Shown: positions 36,283 to 45,089, counted from the first letter of the stretch. The stretch: DNA of 64,000 nucleotides from Sphingobacterium detergens (GCF_003610355.1 NZ_RAPY01000002.1:1-64000); one strand, 5' to 3'. Notes: generated by a model from the letters alone, not told the origin. Translations and numbers: made by a program.

Positions 36283-38691
36283 TTATAGTAATGATATTCT
36301 AAATTTTACGTAAAATGCTCTTCCGGGCTTTTGGAGACGAAAGTTGTCATAGGCGCGTTCATCAAAGATGTTGCGGGCCTCAGCAGAGATATTGTATCTG
36401 TTGCGGTTCCAGGAATAGCTCACCAGCAAGGAGTGAACAAGCTGTGTGGGGATGTAATTTTTTGAAGCCAGCGAACCAAGATGGCTATCGCTCAGATAAA
36501 ACCATTTGGTATACTGCGTTGTCCAGTTAAATTGTGTGCGGCTGCCTTTGCTGAACCAGTCATTTTGAGCAAAACCAAGATCTAGATTGCCGTATGTCCA
36601 AGGTCGGTTGGGTATTTGATAGCCATAGGACAAGCTAACCTCCTGACTGGTTTCGTTGGTATATTTTTGGTTGTCGATGGCTTTATCATAACTTCCATTT
36701 AACGCGGCGGTGATGATATCTTTATAGCCATAGCGAAATTCGAAACTTCCACCATATATTTTTACGCCCGGAATATTATAGTACTGAAATTTGTCGCGTT
36801 CATCGTTTGTGACGATACGTACATTTTGATAATCTTTTGCCAGGCGGTAGAATCCCGAAACGTCAAGATTTATAAAATGGTTTTCATTAAAAAATGTATT
36901 ATAATAGAAACCCGTGTTGAGGTTGTCGCTACGCTCAGGCTTGAGATCCCAATTGGCAAGATAGTTTTGATCATCACCATACATGGCAATCATTTCGGGC
37001 ATATTATAAGCCCGCTCGGCAGAGAATTTAACTCCGCCATCTTTGAAAATCCGGTAACGGGAAGCAAAGCTATAGCCTTTGTAGCCTAGATATTTTGATT
37101 GTGTGATAATAGCACCACTCAAGATTTCATTATTATCTCCGAATTTGCGCTGATCAACCTGCTGATCGGTATCTATGCCGTAGTATTTGATCGCAATATT
37201 GGTGACCAAACGCTTGTCAAACCATTGACTCTGCCAGGCCAGCCCTGCAATATGCTTAACCATGTTTTTGGGCAAACCTGAGGTATTATTGTTTGCTATT
37301 TTATCAAAGGTTTTGCGGTAATTGCTGCTGATATTATAGTTGAGGTTCAAACTATGGTTGCGACTTTCGTCGAAGTCATAGTTCAGATTTATCCTTCCGA
37401 GTACACTATTGGTGTTTTGTTTGTTGTAGACCTCCTTTCGCCTGTTCTGACCATTGGGGTTGCTGATCGGATTACCAGTCCATTCATAGTTATATTGTGC
37501 TGTATCCCTGTTGCGGGTGATATCAAAGCCATAGTTTGCGTAGATATCCGCATATAGCCGGTCAACAATGAAATTTTGCTTTTTATAGCTCAGGGTAGGC
37601 ATGATATAAGCCGATTCTCGCCAGCTGCCACCATAAGGCTTGTTGATCGTGGCGCCGAGCTGATTTTGTTTATTATTTCCGGAATAGGTCAGACCAACGA
37701 AAAACTGATCGGCCCAGCTTTTATCGCGGAGGCCAATCTCAACTTGGGCCATAGACGAATAATAGCGGTCATTGAAGCGCCTCACCACATCAATGGGGAC
37801 GAATTTATTATTTACTACTTTTTCAAAGACAATACCGTATTTTTCCTCGGTATACATTTTGTAGTCATTGTCCGAATAGTTGTAAAAAGCATTTGTTCGG
37901 ACAGATAGTTTATTTTTGGGATTGGTATACATCCCGACTAAAGATGCCTGGTGGGTATTGAAGGAACCATAGCTATAGCTAAGATCCAAGAAATGTCTAT
38001 TCCGTTGTTTGGTAATGATGTTGACAGCTCCCCCGAGGGCATCCGATCCTAAAAATGCAGGAACAACCCCTTTATAGATTTCTATTCGGTCGACCAAATT
38101 AACCGGGATATTATTTAAAGACATAGCAGATCCGAAATCATCCATCGGGACACCGTCGATATAGATCTTGGCGGCAAGACCATTGATACGGAAGACAAAA
38201 TTGGAACCCAGTCCACCGTCTTCCCGAAAGGTCACGCCGGGAGCTGTACGGAGAATCTGGCTCACATTGGCGGTCTGGTTGGCATATCGGTTCATGTCAA
38301 CAACACTCACATTGAATCCTGATCTTTTTATTTCGTTGACTTTTTTTTGGTTTTCCGTTTGCCCTTTTACATGGACAATTTCCAGCATGTGGTCATCCTT
38401 TTTGAGCTGAAAGTCTTTGTAAGTTTCATTACTTTTCAATGAGACGCTTTGCGTGATATAACCGACAGAGGTTACCTCAATTTTAAGGTTCTGTTTGGAA
38501 TCAATTTTTAATTTATAAAACCCATCGATATCAGTTGATGTGCTGAGGTTGGTGCCGACAACGGTAACGGTGGCGCTTTCGATTGCTTTTCCGAAGGCAT
38601 CTTTCACATACCCTGAAAAGGACGTTTGAGCTTGTGCTATGGAGGTAAGGAAAAATACCGAGATGAAAAAAATGTAGGTTGACTTGAACAT
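36283..38691 (-). CDS. TonB-dependent receptor (XusA/siderophore type)
   Basis: An 802-residue outer-membrane receptor. After a signal peptide (to AQAQ, about residue 22) there is a carboxypeptidase-regulatory-like domain (FSGYVKDAFGKAIESATVTV, about 25-105). The plug follows (QTANVSQILRTAPGVTFRED, RINGLAAKIYIDGVPMDD, IEIYKGVVPAFLGSDALGGAVNI), and the barrel ends YVKFRISLL. The length and plug differ from SusC and match siderophore- or heme-type receptors. It is first in an operon with the DUF4374 lipoprotein. A canonical promoter lies about 105 nt upstream, with an 8-bp inverted repeat in the leader. Confidence 0.93.
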   Translation of the reverse strand: MFKSTYIFFISVFFLTSIAQAQTSFSGYVKDAFGKAIESATVTVVGTNLSTSTDIDGFYKLKIDSKQNLKIEVTSVGYITQSVSLKSNETYKDFQLKKDDHMLEIVHVKGQTENQKKVNEIKRSGFNVSVVDMNRYANQTANVSQILRTAPGVTFREDGGLGSNFVFRINGLAAKIYIDGVPMDDFGSAMSLNNIPVNLVDRIEIYKGVVPAFLGSDALGGAVNIITKQRNRHFLDLSYSYGSFNTHQASLVGMYTNPKNKLSVRTNAFYNYSDNDYKMYTEEKYGIVFEKVVNNKFVPIDVVRRFNDRYYSSMAQVEIGLRDKSWADQFFVGLTYSGNNKQNQLGATINKPYGGSWRESAYIMPTLSYKKQNFIVDRLYADIYANYGFDITRNRDTAQYNYEWTGNPISNPNGQNRRKEVYNKQNTNSVLGRINLNYDFDESRNHSLNLNYNISSNYRKTFDKIANNNTSGLPKNMVKHIAGLAWQSQWFDKRLVTNIAIKYYGIDTDQQVDQRKFGDNNEILSGAIITQSKYLGYKGYSFASRYRIFKDGGVKFSAERAYNMPEMIAMYGDDQNYLANWDLKPERSDNLNTGFYYNTFFNENHFINLDVSGFYRLAKDYQNVRIVTNDERDKFQYYNIPGVKIYGGSFEFRYGYKDIITAALNGSYDKAIDNQKYTNETSQEVSLSYGYQIPNRPWTYGNLDLGFAQNDWFSKGSRTQFNWTTQYTKWFYLSDSHLGSLASKNYIPTQLVHSLLVSYSWNRNRYNISAEARNIFDERAYDNFRLQKPGRAFYVKFRISLL

Positions 38692-38744
38692 GCTATTAAC
38701 GTTATGTATGTTTTTTATAGTGACATATGATTAGATCGTTTAAC

Positions 38745-38778
38745 TATACTCCTGCCAATCAGCTTTATAAGGAGTATA
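38745..38778. repeat. Inverted repeat in the leader of the TonB receptor operon
   Basis: TATACTCC (38745-38752) and GGAGTATA (38771-38778) form an 8-bp stem around 18 nt. It lies in the predicted 5' leader of the receptor mRNA, 54 nt before the start codon. It could be an operator or an RNA element controlling iron-uptake expression. Confidence 0.45.
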
Positions 38779-38795
38779 AGTTTTTCAAAGCGGGA

Positions 38796-38826
38796 CAAAT
38801 ATAAGTTTATTTAGATTAAATACAAA
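38796..38826 (-). promoter_or_regulatory. Promoter of the receptor/DUF4374 operon, TTTG-N19-TAnnTTTG
   Basis: On the minus strand TTTG (38826-38823) and TATATTTG (38803-38796) are separated by exactly 19 bp, as at rpsT. The predicted start point is near 38789, leaving a leader of about 100 nt. The rest of the 38692-39087 gap has no gene. Confidence 0.68.
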
Positions 38827-39087
38827 TAATAGTTTTTACATTTTTTAACAATATCATGTTAAGGGGACTACTGTAGGCTGAGTTATTGCCAGGCAGTGAA
38901 GGGAAAAACAGAGGGATTTAGGACGGAATGACTAGATCGGAAAGGCAAAAGTTTTTTGTGTCATTTTTTTTCTCGTATAAGGGTGTTTTTTTTCATTACA
39001 TGGATAGTTTTTTTTGTATCTTTAATTTAAAGAAAATAATTATATTGAAATAATGCTTTTTACAATTTATCAATTCTAACCAGCCCT

Positions 39088-40857
39088 ATGAACGGAATTT
39101 CAAAAATTCTAATTGCCTTTACATCATTATGCTTGTCTAGCATTGTTGGCTTTGCACAGAAAAGTCAGAACTTGAGCTTTGAACTCAAAAACTATAACAC
39201 GTCATTGCCCAAATATTGGATTGTCGGTGGGAAAGGTTTCAGCTATTTGTTGGACAGCGTAGAAAACCACGCTGGAAAATATAGTCTAAAAATGGAAAAG
39301 ACTGGTGACCTGAATGGAGATTTTGGAGTTTATACAGGCACACTTCCCATCGAAACTTATGCAGGTAAAAGCGTGGAATATCGAGGTTGGGTAAAAACGA
39401 AAGGTGTCAAGAACGGCTATGCCGGACTATGGCTTAGGGTTGATGGCGAGAATGGTGCTACATTGGGATTCGATAATATGGAAGACCGGGGACTGAAAGG
39501 GGATAACAATTGGACACAGGTTTCCATCAAGATGGATGTTAACAAGGACGCAAAAAACATAATTTTTGGTGGATTATTTCCAGGAGAAGGAACTGTATGG
39601 TTCGACGACCTCGAATTGTATATTAACGGTGAGAAATTTGTTGACATTGTAGAGGCTGCTCCCAAAACGTCGCTCTCGCCAAGTGAGCTAGCTGCGCTTA
39701 AAAAATATAGCTATCCATTACGAACATACGAGCCCGATAGTGGCGATACAAAAGATCTTAAACCGCTAGATAAATTAATTGGTAGCAGTAAAGTAGTTGC
39801 TTTGGGTGAAGTGACCCATGGTTCGAGCGAGATCTTCAAGATGAAGAACCGTATCATCCAATATTTAGCCGTAAATAAGGGATTCGATCTGTTTTCCATG
39901 GAGGCGAATATGCCCGAATCATATAAGCTGAATGATTATACAGTCAGGGGAGAGGGCGACCCCAAAAAGCTGATTGCAGGTATGTATTTTTGGACCTGGC
40001 AGACCGACGAAGTATTGAATATGGTCGAATGGATGCGAAGGTTTAACCAGCCAAAACAACGCATAACATTCACAGGTTTCGATATGCAATTTTACGCAGG
40101 AGCTGTAAATGAAATTCTAAATGCATTCAAAGAAAATAAGGAAATAAAAGATAAAATAGACAGTCTGAAAAACCAGCTAGACGTTGTAAGAAGTAATGCC
40201 CAAAAAAACAGCGGTATGATCGTCGTCGATGCTAGCGCGAAGAAGGAAATCAATGACATGATCTCATTCTTAAAGAACAGCGTCGAAATATCTTCGTTTA
40301 AAACTGCCGAAAAAGCATGGTTACAGCAGAATATCGTTATTATTGAGCAATATCTGGCTATGAATAACTATTCGTGGCGCGACGAGTGTATGGCAGACAA
40401 CTTTATGTGGATAAAAGAGCAAAATCCGCAATCAAAATTTGTCATTTGGGCGCATAATGCACACATCATGGAAACAAACCAAATGCAAGGGGATCGCCTT
40501 GCACAGAAACTCAAGGATGATTATGTAACTTTTGGATTTTCTTTTTATGATGGAAGTTATACTGCCGTTGGCAAAAAAGGCCTTACTAGTTATGACGCGG
40601 TAAAAGCTTACCCCGGAACCTTGGAATATTTGCTTGAGCAAGTACAGGAACCGATGTTTATTCTTGATCTAAAAAAAGCCAAATCTGATAAGCATAAAGA
40701 TATCGAATGGTTATTGGGCAAATTAGAATATAGAAGAACTGGCGCAGGAGGAGGTAACCCGATAGAGTTCTCAGAAGGCAAGATTTCTGAAGATTTTGAC
40801 TATTTGATTTTCATAAAAACATCATCACCTTCCACCCTTTTGCCAGCGAATAGATGA
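39088..40857 (+). CDS. Erythromycin-esterase-family protein with N-terminal carbohydrate-binding-like domain
   Basis: A 589-residue exported protein. Residues 1-23 are a signal peptide. Residues about 25-185 form a jelly-roll like those in carbohydrate-active enzymes (YRGWVKTKGVKNGYAGLWLR, GTVWFDDLELY). Residues about 215-585 match the erythromycin esterase (Ere-like) fold: ALGEVTHGSSEIF has the conserved E241 and H244, GFDMQFY follows, and FVIWAHNAHIM holds the later histidines. Many family members do not act on macrolides; the export signal and the carbohydrate-type domain argue for another substrate. Resistance should not be assumed. The next gene, a lipoprotein, starts 74 nt downstream. 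Confidence 0.85.
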   Translation: MNGISKILIAFTSLCLSSIVGFAQKSQNLSFELKNYNTSLPKYWIVGGKGFSYLLDSVENHAGKYSLKMEKTGDLNGDFGVYTGTLPIETYAGKSVEYRGWVKTKGVKNGYAGLWLRVDGENGATLGFDNMEDRGLKGDNNWTQVSIKMDVNKDAKNIIFGGLFPGEGTVWFDDLELYINGEKFVDIVEAAPKTSLSPSELAALKKYSYPLRTYEPDSGDTKDLKPLDKLIGSSKVVALGEVTHGSSEIFKMKNRIIQYLAVNKGFDLFSMEANMPESYKLNDYTVRGEGDPKKLIAGMYFWTWQTDEVLNMVEWMRRFNQPKQRITFTGFDMQFYAGAVNEILNAFKENKEIKDKIDSLKNQLDVVRSNAQKNSGMIVVDASAKKEINDMISFLKNSVEISSFKTAEKAWLQQNIVIIEQYLAMNNYSWRDECMADNFMWIKEQNPQSKFVIWAHNAHIMETNQMQGDRLAQKLKDDYVTFGFSFYDGSYTAVGKKGLTSYDAVKAYPGTLEYLLEQVQEPMFILDLKKAKSDKHKDIEWLLGKLEYRRTGAGGGNPIEFSEGKISEDFDYLIFIKTSSPSTLLPANR

Positions 40858-40931
40858 AGTGTTTTAAGAACGGAGAAAAATGAAAATACTTCGGGACAGT
40901 CCCAGGTAATCGACTTTAAAAAAGAGAATGT

Positions 40932-42119
40932 ATGAAATATCTTGTATTCAGAATTATTGTTTTTATTTTTTCGTTTACAGTATTATGTCAGTCCTGCAAA
41001 AAAGATAAAGTAACAACACCCGAACCGACGTCCAAGGAAACAAAAAAAAATGGCGTTAGTAAAGCTTGGCGGGTAGACTCCCTACAACAGGTTCTAGAAA
41101 AAAAAGGGGTTGTCGTTCGGTCCTTAAAGATAAATACAGACAGTACGCAGGTATCGTTTGACATCTCCAGAGTTTTGAAGGGGGCTGAAGAATATGGTGT
41201 ATATCAGCCAGGTGTTACCAATGATATGAGTACCTATCCAGATCATTATATCGGCAAATACCTTGATGGAAGATCCTTTTTGGAAGATGGAAAATTTATT
41301 ACACCAGGTTGGACCAATGGGAAGTCTATCGCGCAAGATGTACAGATTGTTGGTGGTAATGGAACCGTGCTACAACGGGGAACCTTGCCCGAATTAAGAA
41401 ATTCAGACGTGAAAGTTTGGAAATCGCAAGTGACGAATGCGCTGGGAGAAGCAAGGATCAATGAAAATAGGGGCACTACTGTTGTCAAGATCGGCAAGTT
41501 TGCGAAATATAAAGACATCAAGGATCAATTCCTCTTCAATCATTCCGATATCGGAGCGGCTTTTGAACCCGGCTATCCCAAATTTGACTATAAGACAGAT
41601 GATGAACCAATTGAAAGCCGAAATGGTGTCTTCGTCTTCTTTAGACAAGATTATTATTCGATGTCTATTGATTCAAGCAAGATAAATTGGAATGTATATA
41701 AAGATGTTTTCCACGATTCAGTTTATGTAAAAACAGATCCAGTCATGATGAATTCGATTACTTATGGAAGATATGGAATATTGGCTATTGATAGTTGGGC
41801 CACAACAGAACTGATGGAACTTTTACAAAAAGCGATGTCCGATTTTACACAGTTGACAGATGCCGAAAAGAAAGTTCTGAGTCGAGTAGATGCGGCACGT
41901 TGTTTCTTCTTCGGATTACCCGAAGACTGGCGTTATAAGGCCTTTGTCCACAAATCTCCATTGGAAAAGATTCAATTATTTGCTGAAATCGTTAAGGATA
42001 ATCGCTATAGATTTCGGCCCTGGGGTGATGCACCAACCTTTTATCGCTTATCTACAGTTCGGGGTAATAGCCCATATAATAGTAGAATAAAAAATGAAAT
42101 ATTGGCCTTCGATTTATAA
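40932..42119 (+). CDS. Uncharacterised lipoprotein
   Basis: A 395-residue lipoprotein (lipobox LCQSC, Cys at about 22, then KKDKVTTPEPTSKE spacer). The rest is mixed alpha/beta with no motif I recognise. Notable segments are LKINTDSTQVSFDISRVLKG and ENRGTTVVKIGKFAKYKD. It is probably co-transcribed with the Ere-family gene. Between them lies GGGACAG (40893-40899), which lacks a CGTC at the right distance. A terminator follows. Confidence 0.6.
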   Translation: MKYLVFRIIVFIFSFTVLCQSCKKDKVTTPEPTSKETKKNGVSKAWRVDSLQQVLEKKGVVVRSLKINTDSTQVSFDISRVLKGAEEYGVYQPGVTNDMSTYPDHYIGKYLDGRSFLEDGKFITPGWTNGKSIAQDVQIVGGNGTVLQRGTLPELRNSDVKVWKSQVTNALGEARINENRGTTVVKIGKFAKYKDIKDQFLFNHSDIGAAFEPGYPKFDYKTDDEPIESRNGVFVFFRQDYYSMSIDSSKINWNVYKDVFHDSVYVKTDPVMMNSITYGRYGILAIDSWATTELMELLQKAMSDFTQLTDAEKKVLSRVDAARCFFFGLPEDWRYKAFVHKSPLEKIQLFAEIVKDNRYRFRPWGDAPTFYRLSTVRGNSPYNSRIKNEILAFDL

Positions 42120-42160
42120 GTTCGGGTAATATAACCAGATTCCATTTTTACAATAGCATA

Positions 42161-42190
42161 GATCCGCTTCCGGTGGGGAGCGGATTTTTT
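42161..42190 (+). terminator. Terminator after the lipoprotein gene
   Basis: Stem GATCCGCTTCC/GGAGCGGATT (one bulge) followed by TTTTTT, 42 nt after the stop. It also sits just beyond the 3' end of the leftward XRE gene. Confidence 0.75.
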
Positions 42191-42195
42191 ATGTA

Positions 42196-42801
42196 TTAGC
42201 TCTTTTTCTTGTATAGGAATATCTTTTTCGTTGAGACACTATTATCATTGTTGACCCGAGGGGTTGGGATCTTTTCAATAGTCCCGTTATCCACATGTTT
42301 TTTGAGCAGTTCGTATAATCGCCCAGATTCGAGTTCAAGGTCATATTCATTAGCGAAATCAACAAGCATCATAGCGACGGTTTTTGCGGCGTCGAAATAA
42401 TCTGTATATTTTACGATATAGGCAATGTATTCCCTTTCGCGTTTGAGGCCTGTACTGGTTGGAAGTTGAACAAATTCCGTTTCTTCCTCTTGCGAATAAT
42501 TCATGCTCTCTTGTAAGAGTTTTGTTTTAAAGTTTTCCAATTCAGGTAATGCTGCTGTCCCTATACTAAGCGTTTTATCAAAATCAAAGAAGTCTTTTAG
42601 CACAATAGAAAGTGATTCACATATTTTACTTACAGTTTCGACAGAAATTGGGATAGTCCTACTGTAATAACTCCGTATGGCACTTTCGCCGATTCCGGCA
42701 AATTTTGCCAGTCCAGTAATTGTTAATCCACTTAATGTAAGAATCTCTTTAATACGGGCTGAAATAAGTGTTGCTAGTCCTTTATTGGTTACTTTTCCCA
42801 T
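42196..42801 (-). CDS. XRE-type helix-turn-helix regulator
   Basis: A 201-residue cytosolic protein. Residues about 10-75 form a Cro/CI-type helix-turn-helix (ISARIKEILTLSGLTITGLAKFAGIGESAIRSYY, VSKICESLSIVLKDFFDF). The C-terminal half is helical and unassigned. It is divergent from a rightward promoter at 42839-42870, so it may control the small-ORF/RNA region next to it. Confidence 0.85.
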   Translation of the reverse strand: MGKVTNKGLATLISARIKEILTLSGLTITGLAKFAGIGESAIRSYYSRTIPISVETVSKICESLSIVLKDFFDFDKTLSIGTAALPELENFKTKLLQESMNYSQEEETEFVQLPTSTGLKREREYIAYIVKYTDYFDAAKTVAMMLVDFANEYDLELESGRLYELLKKHVDNGTIEKIPTPRVNNDNSVSTKKIFLYKKKS

Positions 42802-42838
42802 TTAGTGATCTGTATGAATATATTTTTTAAAAACTTTA

Positions 42839-42870
42839 TTTGTTTGTTTTATTACAGTTTTGTATATTTG
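42839..42870 (+). promoter_or_regulatory. Promoter into the 42.9-44.2 kb region, TTTG-N20-TAnnTTTG
   Basis: TTTG at 42839-42842 and TATATTTG at 42863-42870 with 20-bp spacing point rightward. No large gene follows, so the transcript should be a leader, a small RNA or small-ORF mRNA. A CTGTC/GACAG hairpin lies near its 5' end (about 42893-42908). Confidence 0.6.
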
Positions 42871-43008
42871 TATTAGCCTTTCATGCTGCTGTCCGACGAG
42901 ACAGTCAATGGAAAACTTACTTTAAAAAAAGCAAGTTGTTTACCACAGGTTATCAATTGACATCGGTTAGCGGAAGACTTGTTATAACCAATACATAAAA
43001 TTTAAATA

Positions 43009-43062
43009 ATGAAAACAATAACATCTGAAACCGCTAGAAAGAAGCGCTCGCCGCCAGCGTAA
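43009..43062 (+). CDS. Very small ORF, 17 residues
   Basis: A 17-codon ORF (MKTITSETARKKRSPPA) about 130 nt downstream of the 42839 promoter, preceded by an AT-rich segment typical for this genome. A second, 15-codon ORF starts about 20 nt later. They may be leader peptides or chance frames. No family is recognised. Confidence 0.2.
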   Translation: MKTITSETARKKRSPPA

Positions 43063-43202
43063 CACCCAACAATACTAAAACCATGAATGGCCGATGCTCT
43101 TGGTATCGGAATGCCAATAAGAAAAGCTGATAATAAGCTCACTTAAAGCATATCATGATTGGTTTTGCCGATCTGATTTTTTTCAAAATCAATGTCCAGC
43201 AA

Positions 43203-43230
43203 TTGTTTGGTTCTACTTCTTTTAGATTTG
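43203..43230 (+). promoter_or_regulatory. Possible promoter, TTG-N17-TAnnTTTG
   Basis: TTG at 43203-43205 and TAGATTTG at 43223-43230 with 17-bp spacing, upstream of the candidate RNA at 43410. Confidence 0.4.
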
Positions 43231-43409
43231 CACCTTAAAAGTAGGGGATTTATAATTAATAAACAACGATTTTGAATTAAATCGCATAGATTTTCTATAT
43301 GCTAAGGGTCGGTTTTTTTACTTCCCAACTGAATGCGGTAGTTTTTATATCTATTCCCGTGTAACTGTCTTGAACCGCATCTAAGATCTATAAGTTCTAT
43401 TTAACAATG

Positions 43410-43486
43410 GAGTGACCTAACGAAGTTTAGGAACCTGGAATCGCTGATTTCGATCGGACCGGGCAAGCTATGCACTTGGGTCACTC
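43410..43486 (+). ncRNA. Candidate structured RNA with cloverleaf-like folding
   Basis: A closing stem GAGTGACC/GGTCACTC (8 bp, 43410-43417 with 43479-43486) encloses three arms. These are CCTAA/TTAGG around CGAAGT (sharing two bases with the closing stem), CCTGG/CCGGG with an inner ATCG/CGAT (43434-43463), and CAAG/CTTG (43464-43478). It lacks tRNA consensus bases such as TTCGA. It stands 19 nt before a 49-codon ORF, so it could be a cis-acting leader element. The fold is derived by hand and not compared with homologues. Confidence 0.4.
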
Positions 43487-43505
43487 TTTAAAAGACAGAA
43501 AAACA

Positions 43506-43655
43506 ATGCTTAATTATCTCAGCTTTGTTCGGTTGGATGCGGCATGCTATGAGCTACATGAACATGGGTATGCCCCCCTTAAAAACATCGTGGATTTTTG
43601 GAAGACTTATTCCCTTACGACTGTTCGGAAGTATATTTTGGGCTTATATATTTGA
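43506..43655 (+). CDS. Small ORF, 49 residues, downstream of the structured element
   Basis: A 49-codon ORF (starts MLNYLSFVRLDAACYELHEH) with protein-like composition and aromatic/charged periodicity to the end. An upstream in-frame Met at 43470 would begin inside the structured element, so the later start is preferred. No family is recognised. Confidence 0.35.
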   Translation: MLNYLSFVRLDAACYELHEHGYAPLKNIVDFWKTYSLTTVRKYILGLYI

Positions 43656-43775
43656 TATTGATCACAGATGGGATGATTTCGATAATACATTTAATATAAC
43701 TTTAATTATAATTACACCTTTAAACTTTAGAGAATTATGAGAGCAGTAGTTTATTACAATTCGACATAAAAAGAC

Positions 43776-43783
43776 TAAATTTG
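43776..43783 (+). promoter_or_regulatory. -7 box TAAATTTG before the second candidate RNA
   Basis: An exact TAnnTTTG match. A good -33 TTG is not visible. The predicted start near 43790 lies just before the stem of the 43825-43959 element. Confidence 0.35.
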
Positions 43784-43824
43784 TAGCCTATTTAGTAGCG
43801 GCTATCATCAAGACGTATCTGTAT

Positions 43825-43959
43825 CCCATAACTCGCAAAGCAAAGGAAACACAGATGCAACGGGTGAAGCCCCATACCGTGTATTTATTCTCTTCAAGAT
43901 AGATAAAAGCATAAGGTGTGGGCAGCTCACCCGCCTTTTCCGAACATGCGAGTTATGGG
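43825..43959 (+). ncRNA. Candidate structured RNA, long interrupted hairpin
   Basis: The 13-bp outer stem is perfect (43825-43837 with 43947-43959, core CCCATAACTCGCA). An asymmetric internal bubble of 23 and 13 nt follows. The inner arm has CGGGTGA/TCACCCG (43861-43867 with 43927-43933) and then nine further pairs (43869-43878 with 43915-43923). The terminal loop is about 36 nt. A T-run (43981-43991) lies downstream. A long hairpin with a central bubble is reminiscent of 6S RNA but shorter than usual, so I give no family. No ORF explains these pairings. Confidence 0.45.
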
Positions 43960-44128
43960 GGGCGGGCAGAGAACCACATCTTTATTTTTTTACTGATTTC
44001 CTCTACCGCCTATAATCTAATTTATTAACCGATTATATTATAGACGATTAGGATTTCCTCGCAAAGGTATATCGCCATTATATTTCTACAATTTTTTTGG
44101 TACATACTGTACAAACCATTACTTCGTT

Positions 44129-44266
44129 ATGGACAAAATTGAGGTACACCAGTTTGTAAATAACATGGGCGAAATGGATATTGCGATCTATTCGATCGTC
44201 TGTAATAATCACAATTTAACCGATTATGCAGACCTTAAAAGTGTTGGCGGTAAAAGAAAGTTTTAA
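44129..44266 (+). CDS. Small ORF, 45 residues, overlapping the TlpA start
   Basis: A 45-codon ORF (starts MDKIEVHQFVNNMGEMD) that overlaps the first 41 nt of the next gene in another frame. The composition is protein-like and acidic. It may be a coupled upstream ORF or an accidental frame. Confidence 0.3.
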   Translation: MDKIEVHQFVNNMGEMDIAIYSIVCNNHNLTDYADLKSVGGKRKF

Positions 44267-45089
44267 CAATAAATGTCATATATCCCCCCAAAAAATAGTA
44301 ACCGTAAAATCCACAGTTTCAAAGAATACAATATTATTGAACAAGAGTACGACGTTGCTTTCGCTAACCATACTGTTTCAAATGTTTAGTTTATCCTTCG
44401 CGCAGTCCGTGGAAACACGGACTGATAGCGGAGTTATGCCGAAGATTACTAGGGAGAATGTACCCTATTTTGTAGAAATTAAGGATGATTCAAGGAAAAA
44501 TGAATCAGTATTGTTTTATGATCCAAAAGCCAATATAAAAAAGTATCCACTATATGAATACAAGGCAAATGTAGATCGTATAGCACCGATCAAACTAAAT
44601 AAAACTGTTCCTGATGAAATATGGGATCTTCCAGTAAGAATTGTAAATGACATTCATAAAAGGGATAGTATTACACTACGAGAATTAGCGAAAGATAAAA
44701 TATTGGTACTTGACTTTTGGGCAAGGTGGTGTTCACCCTGTTTAGAATCTATGCATAAATGGCAAGAACTACAACCTAAATATGCAGACCAAGTGCAGGT
44801 CGTTGGCCTCATGATGGATTACGAGTATAAAGCCGAAATGATTATAGCCCAAAAAGCCTGGACAATGCCCCAACTGGTTGGTCCTGAGGTTTATTTGATT
44901 AATGCCTGCTTTCTTGATAGCCCTGTTTTAGGGCCATCGGCTTGGATTCGTGACGGAAAATTTATAGGTACAACAGAAACTAGAGCAAATAAAGAAGAAT
45001 TACTTGAAGAGTTAATAGTCAACAATATTCCCACTATTCCTGAAAAATTTAGATGGAAAATGAATGATAAGAAGGTGAAAGGAAACTAG
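44226..45089 (+). CDS. TlpA-family thioredoxin-like protein
   Basis: A 287-residue protein with an internal signal-type helix at about 44-58 (TTLLSLTILFQMFSLSFAQ), so the true start may be nearer to it than 44226. Residues about 145-280 are a thioredoxin fold: ILVLDFWARWCSPCLESM has the redox pair C169/C172, and SAWIRDGKFIG is near the end. It is the first gene of a TlpA-SusC-SusD operon (12-nt gap to SusC). A DUF6520-like/MauE pair faces it from the other side. This set recurs in Bacteroidota and suggests a periplasmic redox function linked to import of a thiol- or disulfide-containing substrate. Confidence 0.85.
   Translation: MQTLKVLAVKESFNNKCHISPQKIVTVKSTVSKNTILLNKSTTLLSLTILFQMFSLSFAQSVETRTDSGVMPKITRENVPYFVEIKDDSRKNESVLFYDPKANIKKYPLYEYKANVDRIAPIKLNKTVPDEIWDLPVRIVNDIHKRDSITLRELAKDKILVLDFWARWCSPCLESMHKWQELQPKYADQVQVVGLMMDYEYKAEMIIAQKAWTMPQLVGPEVYLINACFLDSPVLGPSAWIRDGKFIGTTETRANKEELLEELIVNNIPTIPEKFRWKMNDKKVKGN

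Noticed and set aside
38792-38816. GGGACA at 38792 as an ECF-like promoter
   Set aside because: No CGTC at 15 bp, and the segment is explained by the minus-strand TAnnTTTG promoter.
39088-40857. Macrolide resistance gene
   Set aside because: The fold belongs to the erythromycin-esterase family, but the signal peptide and the extra carbohydrate-type domain differ from known resistance esterases, so resistance is not claimed.
40893-40914. GGGACA site before the lipoprotein gene as another ECF-like promoter
   Set aside because: The only CGAC-like box is at 12-bp spacing; the base pattern at 15 bp is CTTT.
43410-43486. tRNA gene
   Set aside because: The fold is cloverleaf-like, but TTCGA-type T-loop bases, D-loop GG and a CCA-type acceptor arrangement are absent.
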